From contig CAZKBT010000036.1 in NCBI GenBank assembly GCA_964551305.1, positions 1-34,479 of the forward strand: a DNA stretch of 34,479 nt, in the 5' to 3' direction. This DNA is from JBAZDC01 sp041654595 (lineage in GTDB: Bacteria > Pseudomonadota > Gammaproteobacteria > Burkholderiales > Burkholderiaceae_B). Below, in pieces: positions 7,783 through 13,601 of this stretch. Under the pieces are notes generated by a model. It was not told where the DNA came from and searched no databases. It saw only the letters and a program-made list of their open reading frames with translations. The stretch's first letter is position 1. The number at the start of each line of letters is the position of its first letter. A program made the translations under genes and the position numbers.

Positions 7783-8387
7783 GAGCGGGTCCTTCGCGCC
7801 AGCAGGCGATTCAACGCGTGCGCTTCGCGCTCCATCCGGTGCAGGTAATGATGCACCCTGGATCGAAAATAGCGATGAAAGATCAATGCGGGAATGGCGA
7901 TCAGGATGCCGAATCCGGTGTTGTACAGGGCTATCGATATGCCGCGCGCCAGGAGCGCGGGATCGCCGCCGCGGGGGGTGTAGGAGGCGAAGATGTCGAT
8001 CATGCCGACGACGGTGCCTAACAGTCCCATCAAGGGAGCCACCACCGCGATCGTGCCCAGGGCGGGCAAGTAGCGGGACAACCGGTGCGCCACGTCGATG
8101 CCGACGTCCTCGATCGCGGCTTGGCGCGCGCTTTCCGGCTCGTCGCGGGTGGCGATCACTTCGGCCAGCACGCGGCCCAGCGGCGAGCTGTTGGCCAGGC
8201 GCAAAACGGATTCCTGGCTATCGTTGTTCTGGCGTATCATTTCCAGGACATGTCCGGGCAGCGCGGGCGGAAAGACCTGCGAACCGCGCAAGGAAAGGAA
8301 CCGTTCGATAATCAGGGCCAGGCCGACGACGGAGAGTCCGACCAGGGGCCATATCGGCCAGCCGGCAGCGTAAAGTATGTCGAGCAC
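7779..8387 (-). CDS. exbB: MotA/TolQ/ExbB family proton channel protein
   Basis: A 202-residue inner-membrane protein with three hydrophobic segments: about 10-28, 107-130 (PALGTIAVVAPLMGLLGTVVGMI) and 152-172. The PLMGLLGTVVGMIDIF and NTGFGILIAIPAL blocks are the conserved channel helices of the ExbB/TolQ/MotA family. The start is GTG at 8387, preceded by GAAGGA at a suitable distance. It is the first gene of the tightly packed exbB-exbD-lpxK-UPF0434-kdsB group. The 418-base region upstream holds a 26-bp palindrome that may be an operator. Confidence 0.92.
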   Translation of the reverse strand: MLDILYAAGWPIWPLVGLSVVGLALIIERFLSLRGSQVFPPALPGHVLEMIRQNNDSQESVLRLANSSPLGRVLAEVIATRDEPESARQAAIEDVGIDVAHRLSRYLPALGTIAVVAPLMGLLGTVVGMIDIFASYTPRGGDPALLARGISIALYNTGFGILIAIPALIFHRYFRSRVHHYLHRMEREAHALNRLLARRTRS

Positions 8388-8512
8388 GTTCCGGTCCTTC
8401 GGGAAAAGAGTGAAATGAGTCCGGCTATTTTATCGTCTGCCGGGCGGGATGGGGACGGCGGGCAGGTTTCAAGGGCCGGCCGGGGGGCTTTCGGGCCCCG
8501 ACGTCCGGCTTT

Positions 8513-8538
8513 AGCCGTTTTTACCGGTAAAAATGGCT
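8513..8538. promoter_or_regulatory. 26-bp near-perfect palindrome upstream of exbB (candidate operator)
   Basis: The two 13-base halves meet at 8525/8526 in CCGG and are complementary at 12 of 13 positions. The central 16 bases, TTTTTACCGGTAAAAA, are perfectly palindromic. The site lies 126 bases before the exbB start. It does not look like a terminator, because no T run follows the stem and there is no loop. It does not resemble a Fur box. Confidence 0.5.
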
Positions 8539-8559
8539 CGCCTCGCGGCTTTGCGGAGG

Positions 8560-8594
8560 GTATCCACACAAGTTGTGGATAATTCTGTGTACAA
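8560..8594. promoter_or_regulatory. Cluster of three DnaA-box-like 9-mers
   Basis: TTATCCACA, the strict DnaA box, is read on the minus strand at 8574-8582. GTATCCACA (one mismatch) is on the plus strand at 8560-8568. TTGTACACA (one mismatch) is on the minus strand at 8586-8594. The first two face each other as an 8-bp inverted repeat with a 5-base gap. Binding by DnaA is inferred from sequence only. Confidence 0.45.
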
Positions 8595-8805
8595 CCGGAT
8601 CGATAGGCACGGTTTCACTGGCATTGAGGTTCAGTGGCTAATTACCGACCATTTTTTTTAAATTTGTTAATTTGTTTTAAATCAATTGGTTATGGAATAT
8701 TTCTGAGATGTTTTTTATGTTTTCGCGCAATCGGATTGATATTTCATTGATTTGACAGATCATGTATTTCTGTGGAAATGGTGCTTGGAAAATGCGGGGT
8801 TTCAT

Positions 8806-10155
8806 ATGATTATGCGGGCGACGGAGCGCGCCGACGGCGAGATATTGACGATCAGCCAGTTGAACAAGAAAGTCGGCTCGTTGCTGGAGAACAGCTTTTC
8901 GCGGATCTGGATAAAGGGCGAGATATCGAACTTGACCATGGCGGCGTCTGGGCATTGGTATTTCTCCATCAAGGATGAGCGCGCGGCGGTCAAGGCGGTG
9001 ATGTTTCGCGGTCGCGTCGCCTTGCTCGATTTCGCGCCCAAGGTGGGCGAAAAGTTCGAGTTTCGCGTCAACGTCACGCTTTACGAGCCTCGCGGCGACT
9101 ATCAGGTGCAGGTCGATACCATGCGGCGGGCAGGATTAGGCGATTTACACGAAGCCTTCCTGCGCTTGAAAGCCGAGTTGGAGGCTGAGGGCCTGTTCGA
9201 CCAGGAAAGGAAAAAGGCCGTGGCGCCGATGCCGCGGGCGATAGGCGTGATCACGTCGCTCGGCGCCGCGGCCTTGCGCGACGTGCTGACCGCGTTGGCG
9301 CGCAGGGCGCCTCATGTGCCGGTGATCATCTATCCGACGCCGGTGCAAGGGGCGGAAGCGGTGGACGGCCTGGTGCGGGCATTGGCCCAGGCCGTCGGCC
9401 GCGCCGAGGTCGATACGATCCTGCTGGTGCGCGGCGGAGGGAGCCTGGAAGACTTGTGGAGCTTCAATGCCGAGGTGCTTGCGCGCGCCATCGCCGCCAG
9501 TCCGATACCCGTCATCAGCGGAGTGGGGCACGAAACCGATTTCACGATCGCGGATTTCGTCGCCGACCTGCGCGCGCCCACGCCGACCGCGGCCGCGGAG
9601 CTGAGTTGCCGTACCCGCGAGGAATGCCTGTTGCGGACGCAGTCGGCGCTGCAGGCGCTGACCGTGCAGATGCACAGGCGCCTGGAGCGCTTGTCGCAGC
9701 GCCTGGACAGCGCCCTGATTCGACTGGTTTCCCCCGAGCAGCGCGTCGCGCGCCAAAGGGATCGTTTGCAGGGGCTGCGCGATCGCGTGATCCGGGCGAC
9801 GGCGGTGGCTCAGCAGCATCGCATGGCCGGATTATTGCTGCAGCGCACGCGCCTCGTGCGCGCCACGCCTTCGATCGATGCGCTGCGAGAGAACATGCGG
9901 CTCCATGCCCGGCGCCTGGCGCTCGCATCGGCCCAGAACGTGCAGCGCCAGGCCCGGCGCCTGGCCGGCGCGCAGCAGACTTTGCAGGCGCTCAGCCCCC
10001 GCCACATCCTGGAAAGGGGCTACGCGATCGTGCGCAACGAGCGGGGGGAAATTGTAAAAAATGCGGTAGACTTGGGCGCGGGAGAGCGGCTCGGCGTCGA
10101 GCTGGGCAGGGGAACGCTACGCGTTGAAGTTTTGGACGCGCATCCCTTGCTTTGA
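8806..10155 (+). CDS. xseA: Exodeoxyribonuclease VII large subunit
   Basis: A 449-residue XseA. The N-terminal OB-fold (about 10-105) includes ISQLNKKVGSLLENSF, IWIKGEISN and HWYFSIKDE. The nuclease domain carries GVITSLGAAALRDVL, LLVRGGGSLEDLWSFN and SGVGHETDFTIADFVAD. A long helical, Arg/Gln-rich region and the ILERGYAIV segment close the protein. With XseB it degrades single-stranded DNA to oligonucleotides. The ATG at 8806 is chosen because GGGG lies 6 bases before it; an upstream TTG frame and a second ATG at 8812 fit less well. It is divergent from exbB. Confidence 0.95.
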   Translation: MIMRATERADGEILTISQLNKKVGSLLENSFSRIWIKGEISNLTMAASGHWYFSIKDERAAVKAVMFRGRVALLDFAPKVGEKFEFRVNVTLYEPRGDYQVQVDTMRRAGLGDLHEAFLRLKAELEAEGLFDQERKKAVAPMPRAIGVITSLGAAALRDVLTALARRAPHVPVIIYPTPVQGAEAVDGLVRALAQAVGRAEVDTILLVRGGGSLEDLWSFNAEVLARAIAASPIPVISGVGHETDFTIADFVADLRAPTPTAAAELSCRTREECLLRTQSALQALTVQMHRRLERLSQRLDSALIRLVSPEQRVARQRDRLQGLRDRVIRATAVAQQHRMAGLLLQRTRLVRATPSIDALRENMRLHARRLALASAQNVQRQARRLAGAQQTLQALSPRHILERGYAIVRNERGEIVKNAVDLGAGERLGVELGRGTLRVEVLDAHPLL

Positions 10156-10224
10156 CTGCTCAGCCGCAGACGCCGGCACGTGTCCTGTTACCGATACAAC
10201 TGGTTTTTTTGAAGGATCATAACC

Positions 10225-10803
10225 ATGGCTTTTACCCTACCTCCCTTACCCTATGCGATGGATGCCCTGGCTCCGCACATCTCGCAGGAGACATTGGAAT
10301 ATCACTACGGCAAGCACCATCAGACTTACGTCACGAATTTGAATAACCTGACGGCCGGCACCGAGTTCGAGAACGCGGCCCTGGAAGACGTGGTCAAGAA
10401 GTCCTCGGGCGGTATATTCAACAATGCGGCCCAGGTGTGGAACCACACCTTCTATTGGAACAGTCTGTCGCCCAAGGGCGGCGGCGAGCCCAAGGGCGCC
10501 GTGCTGGACGGCATCGCCAAGAAATGGGGCGATGTCGCCGCATTCAAGGACGCGTTCAACAAATCCGCTGCGGGCAACTTCGGCTCGGGCTGGACGTGGC
10601 TGGTCAAGAAGTCGGACGGCTCGCTGGATATCGTCAATACCAGCAATGCCGCCACCCCGTTGACCACCGAAGACGTACCTCTCCTGACCTGTGATGTCTG
10701 GGAGCACGCTTATTACATCGACTACCGTAATGCGCGCCCCAAATATCTGGAGAATTTCTGGAGCCTGGTGAACTGGGAGTTCGCGGCTGCCAATCTGGGT
10801 TGA
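10225..10803 (+). CDS. sodB: Iron superoxide dismutase
   Basis: A 192-residue Fe/Mn-family superoxide dismutase that converts superoxide to oxygen and hydrogen peroxide in the cytoplasm. Metal ligands are His27, His74 (NHTFYWNS), Asp157 and His161 (DVWEHAYYIDY). Gln70, in the QVWNHTFYW segment, is the position and residue typical of the iron rather than the manganese enzyme, and the length (192) matches E. coli SodB. An AAGGA ribosome-binding site precedes the ATG. It lies 69 bases after xseA and is closed by a terminator. Confidence 0.96.
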   Translation: MAFTLPPLPYAMDALAPHISQETLEYHYGKHHQTYVTNLNNLTAGTEFENAALEDVVKKSSGGIFNNAAQVWNHTFYWNSLSPKGGGEPKGAVLDGIAKKWGDVAAFKDAFNKSAAGNFGSGWTWLVKKSDGSLDIVNTSNAATPLTTEDVPLLTCDVWEHAYYIDYRNARPKYLENFWSLVNWEFAAANLG

Positions 10804-10843
10804 GTCCGGACGGCGGCGCCCGTCCTTCCAAGGACGGGATTCG

Positions 10844-10873
10844 GCCCTCGCCGCGAATGCGGCGGGGGCTTTT
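10844..10873 (+). terminator. Probable rho-independent terminator of sodB
   Basis: An 11-bp GC-rich stem (10844-10854 with 10859-10869, one G-T pair) with loop GAAT is followed by four T. A second hairpin, CCCGTCCTT/AAGGACGGG at 10819-10838, lies just before it but lacks a T run. Confidence 0.65.
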
Positions 10874-10928
10874 CCATTTTCGCGGCCGACGGCCGTGGAA
10901 AGCCGAAAACGACGGCGCCGAGCAGTGT

Positions 10929-10982
10929 GGCGTTGCTGCGTTGCGGCATTGCAGCTAATATGTTTTGCTATGCGGCAACGCC
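10929..10982 (+). promoter_or_regulatory. Candidate promoter of the thiolase gene bracketed by an inverted repeat
   Basis: TTGCTG (10933-10938) and TAATAT (10956-10961) are separated by 17 bases. The hexamers match consensus at three and four of six positions, so the promoter is weak. A 10-bp inverted repeat with one mismatch (10929-10938 and 10973-10982, core GGCGTTGC/GCAACGCC) brackets it and could be a repressor or activator site. Confidence 0.35.
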
Positions 10983-11026
10983 GTTTCACCGGATCATTCT
11001 CTTTTTCTTCTCGATTGGGACCAGTC

Positions 11027-12232
11027 ATGACTATAGACGCGTTTATTTGCGATGCGATACGTACCCCGTTCGGCCGGTATGGCGGGGCCCTGGCGCCGGT
11101 TCGCACGGATGACCTGGGCGCCGTGCCTATCAAGGCGCTGGTGCAGCGCAATCCCGGCGTCGATTGGTCTTTGCTCGACGACGCGCTGTTTGGCTGCGCC
11201 AATCAAGCGGGAGAAGACAATCGCAACGTGGCGCGCATGGCGACGTTGCTGGCTGGACTGCCCGTCGACGTTCCGGGCGCGACGATCAACCGCCTCTGCG
11301 GATCGGGCTTGGACGCCATCGGAACGGCCGCGCGCGCCATACGATCGGGCGACGCGAGCTTCGTTCTGGCGGGCGGCGTGGAAAGCATGAGCCGCGCGCC
11401 ATTCGTCATGGGCAAGGCGGAATCCGCCTTTTCCCGTAGCGCTGCGATTTACGACACGACGATAGGCTGGCGTTTCATCAACAAGGCGCTCAAGGCACAG
11501 TACGGCGTCGACTCGATGCCGGAAACGGCGGAGAACGTGGCCGATCAGTTCAAGGTGTCCCGCGAGGACCAGGACTTGTTTGCGCTGGCCAGCCAGAGCA
11601 AGACCGCTGCGGCGCAAAGCGCGGGCGTGTTCAAGGAAGAGATCGCCGCCGTCCATATTCCTCAGAAGAAGGGCGATCCGGTCGTCGTCGACACGGACGA
11701 GCATCCTCGCCAGACGACGCTCGAGGCCCTGGCGCGCCTCAAGCCCGTCGTGCGTCCGGACGGCACGGTGACCGCCGGAAACGCGTCGGGGGTCAATGAC
11801 GGCGCTTGCGCGGTCATCGTCGCCTCGCAGGCCATGGCGCAGCGGCAAGGGCTGACGCCTCGGGCCAGAATCGTCGCCATGGCCTGCGCGGGCGTCGAGC
11901 CGCGCATCATGGGCATAGGTCCCGCTCCGGCGTCACAGAAGGTATTGGCGCAGGCCGGAATGACCCTGAATCAGATGGACGTCATCGAGCTGAACGAAGC
12001 GTTTGCCGCGCAAGGCCTGGCCGTCATGCGCATGCTGGATCTTGCCGACGACGATCCGCGCGTCAATCCCAACGGCGGCGCGATCGCGCTGGGCCACCCC
12101 CTGGGCGCCAGCGGCGCGCGCCTGGCGATCACGGCCGTCAATCAACTGCATCGGACCGGCGGACGCTACGCGCTGTGCACGATGTGCATAGGCGTGGGTC
12201 AGGGTATTGCGCTGATCCTGGAGCGTGTCTGA
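11027..12232 (+). CDS. pcaF: Thiolase, 3-oxoadipyl-CoA thiolase-like acetyl-CoA acyltransferase
   Basis: A 401-residue thiolase with the acyl-enzyme Cys91 (NRLCGSGLDA), His357 (GHPLGASGAR) and the second catalytic Cys387 (CTMCIGVGQG). The segment FGCANQAGEDNRNVARM with the following LLAGLP closely resembles 3-oxoadipyl-CoA thiolase (PcaF/PaaJ), which splits 3-oxoadipyl-CoA into succinyl-CoA and acetyl-CoA in aromatic catabolism. General 3-ketoacyl-CoA thiolases can look similar, so the substrate is inferred. The ATG at 11027 is preceded by GGGA, and upstream in-frame codons lack the family start. No other aromatic-catabolism gene is adjacent. It converges on the DUF192 gene with a 13-base gap. 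Confidence 0.82.
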   Translation: MTIDAFICDAIRTPFGRYGGALAPVRTDDLGAVPIKALVQRNPGVDWSLLDDALFGCANQAGEDNRNVARMATLLAGLPVDVPGATINRLCGSGLDAIGTAARAIRSGDASFVLAGGVESMSRAPFVMGKAESAFSRSAAIYDTTIGWRFINKALKAQYGVDSMPETAENVADQFKVSREDQDLFALASQSKTAAAQSAGVFKEEIAAVHIPQKKGDPVVVDTDEHPRQTTLEALARLKPVVRPDGTVTAGNASGVNDGACAVIVASQAMAQRQGLTPRARIVAMACAGVEPRIMGIGPAPASQKVLAQAGMTLNQMDVIELNEAFAAQGLAVMRMLDLADDDPRVNPNGGAIALGHPLGASGARLAITAVNQLHRTGGRYALCTMCIGVGQGIALILERV

Positions 12233-12245
12233 CGTCGGCCGTTTC

Positions 12246-12692
12246 TTATTGCCGGTTCGGCAGGCCCTTCACGACCTCGCCCACGCCTATCTGTCGCCGG
12301 GCGAACCAGCCTTGCTCCATTTCGAGCGCATAGAGCGCGGGTTCCGCGGGGCAATGGCTGTCCAGGCTGAAAGGCGGCATGTCGGCAAGCGTGACGATAC
12401 GGCCTGTCGCATCGATGAAGGCGATCGACAAGGGCAGGGGCGTGTTCTTCATCCAGAAGCACACGCTGCTCGGCTCATCGTAGACGAACAGCATACCGTG
12501 GTTCTCGGGCAGGGAGGTGCGGTTCATCAGGCCGTAGGCGCGGCTGGCGTCGGTGGCGGCGATTTCCGCTTGTACCGCGTGATCGTTGATGATGAGCTGT
12601 GTCGTGGGCAGCAACATTGCCTGCGCCAGGGCGATGACCGGGGACAGCAGGCAGGCGAATAGGCAAAATCGGGCCAGGGATGTGTAAAGCAT
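12246..12692 (-). CDS. DUF192 family exported protein
   Basis: A 148-residue protein with an N-terminal signal peptide (hydrophobic 8-22, likely cleavage after ALAQA at about residue 25) followed by a DUF192 domain. The SRAYGLMNRTSLPENHGMLFVYD, VCFWMKNTPLPLSIAFID and ALEMEQGW blocks are typical of the domain. Function is unknown; the protein is probably periplasmic. The ATG at 12692 gives a normal signal peptide. A longer frame would need a TTG at 12722 with no ribosome-binding site. The ATG directly follows the T run of the upstream cold-shock gene's terminator, and no Shine-Dalgarno is visible, so initiation is unusual. Confidence 0.85.
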   Translation of the reverse strand: MLYTSLARFCLFACLLSPVIALAQAMLLPTTQLIINDHAVQAEIAATDASRAYGLMNRTSLPENHGMLFVYDEPSSVCFWMKNTPLPLSIAFIDATGRIVTLADMPPFSLDSHCPAEPALYALEMEQGWFARRQIGVGEVVKGLPNRQ

Positions 12693-12716
12693 AAAAAACA
12701 GGGCACGCAGCCCTGT
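12693..12716 (-). terminator. Rho-independent terminator of the cold-shock gene
   Basis: On the minus strand the 7-bp stem ACAGGGC/GCCCTGT (12710-12716 with 12698-12704), loop TGCGT, runs into six T. The T run ends at the base before the DUF192 ATG. Confidence 0.75.
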
Positions 12717-12771
12717 CGTCAAGTCGTGTTGGTATGGCTTATTAGGATGGTGTGCAACTGTGCGCCAGGCA

Positions 12772-13017
12772 TCAGGCGGCGGTGATATTCAGAGCCTGTT
12801 TTCCTTTGGGACCCTGGGCGACTTCAAAAGCGACTTTCTGACCTTCTTTCAAGGTCTTGAAGCCGTTCATTTGGATCGAAGAAAAATGTGCGAAAAGATC
12901 TTCGCCGCCGTTGTCGGGCGTAACGAAACCGAAGCCTTTCGCATCATTGAACCATTTGACGGTCCCGGTCAGCTTTTGAGTATCCCCAGGCGTGGAGGTG
13001 ACGGTTGGATCGGACAT
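12772..13017 (-). CDS. Cold-shock domain protein (CspA family)
   Basis: An 81-residue single cold-shock domain protein that binds single-stranded RNA and DNA. RNP1 (KGFGFV, 27-32) and RNP2 (LFAHF, 41-45) are intact, and TGTVKWFND precedes RNP1. Most CspA-like proteins are 65-70 residues long; this one has an extra N-terminal tail of about 15 residues rich in Thr, Ser, Pro and Asp before the beta-barrel. The ATG at 13017 has a GAGAGG ribosome-binding site and no nearer start codon exists, so the tail appears real. The gene is divergent from clpS, and its terminator lies just before the DUF192 gene. Confidence 0.94.
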   Translation of the reverse strand: MSDPTVTSTPGDTQKLTGTVKWFNDAKGFGFVTPDNGGEDLFAHFSSIQMNGFKTLKEGQKVAFEVAQGPKGKQALNITAA

Positions 13018-13183
13018 ACGAACTGCCTCTCGACTATAGTATAGAGTTGAAACTTGACTACAAGGGTTACCTTTAGCCTACGGATTCTGACACGTCAGCA
13101 TAATTCAGCATGCTTTCAGAATTAATGTGATATTGCTCAATTTATGCTCAACTAGTCAACTATGGAAACCACTAATATTTGCC
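13018..13183. promoter_or_regulatory. Divergent csp-clpS intergenic region
   Basis: This 166-base, relatively AT-rich gap must hold promoters for both directions. On the minus strand TTGTAG and TACTAT with a 16-base spacer, about 25 bases before the csp ATG, are a possible csp promoter. The leader would then be short, unlike the long cspA leader of E. coli. No convincing clpS promoter could be fixed by eye. Confidence 0.35.
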
Positions 13184-13507
13184 ATGGTTACGCAAATCGA
13201 AAGTTCGCCCGTCACGATTCAGGACACTCGGCCCGCCAAGCTGGCGCCGCCGCCGATGTATCAGGTTGTCTTGCTCAATGACGACTACACCCCCATGGAA
13301 TTCGTCGTATACGTCCTGCAGCGGGTGTTCGGGAAAAATGCGGAAGACGCGGCCCGGATCATGCTCAAGGTCCATCACGAAGGCCGCGGCGTCTGTGGCG
13401 TATATCCGCGCGATATCGCGGCGACACGCGTCGAAATGGTGCGTCAGTTGGCGCAGGCGCGCCAGCATCCGCTCCAGTGCATCATGGAAATCGCGCCCGA
13501 TGCATAA
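13184..13507 (+). CDS. clpS: ATP-dependent Clp protease adaptor ClpS
   Basis: A 107-residue ClpS, the adaptor that recognises N-degron substrates and hands them to ClpAP. A flexible N-terminal tail (1-25) precedes the core starting PPMYQVVLLNDDYTPMEFVV. The N-degron pocket residues Asn32, Asp33, Asp34 and His64 are present, as is the CGVYPRDIA segment. The ATG at 13184 (MVTQIESS) is chosen over a longer frame from 13127 because the tail length then matches the family. clpA follows after 94 bases. Confidence 0.96.
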   Translation: MVTQIESSPVTIQDTRPAKLAPPPMYQVVLLNDDYTPMEFVVYVLQRVFGKNAEDAARIMLKVHHEGRGVCGVYPRDIAATRVEMVRQLAQARQHPLQCIMEIAPDA

Positions 13508-13601
13508 ATGTTGGGTTTCTGTTGCGCAAGCGGCCGAAGTTGCGGGTATAGTAAGACTGTAGCTATTTTATTTGTCCGCTTCGATATGCAATGGAGGAAG
13601 C

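Larger units (their letters stand above)
8388..8805. other. Divergent exbB-xseA intergenic region, regulatory content
   Basis: This 418-base gap is the longest non-coding stretch in the window. From exbB outward it holds a GC-rich leader with a possible hairpin (about 8481-8499), a 26-bp near-perfect palindrome (8513-8538), three DnaA-box-like 9-mers (8560-8594) and a markedly AT-rich segment (about 8641-8770) next to xseA. On the minus strand TTGATT and TTTAAA with a 17-base spacer in the AT-rich part could form an exbB promoter, but the match is weak. I see no convincing small gene or structured RNA. Confidence 0.6.

Noticed and set aside
8560..8770. Chromosomal or plasmid replication origin.
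   Set aside because: No dnaA, dnaN, gidA, parAB or rep gene is nearby, only three boxes are present, and the flanking genes are ordinary core genes.
12753..12758. TGCAAC (complement of GTTGCA) near the csp gene as a PutA site.
   Set aside because: A single hexamer is expected many times by chance; there is no repeat and no proline-related gene.
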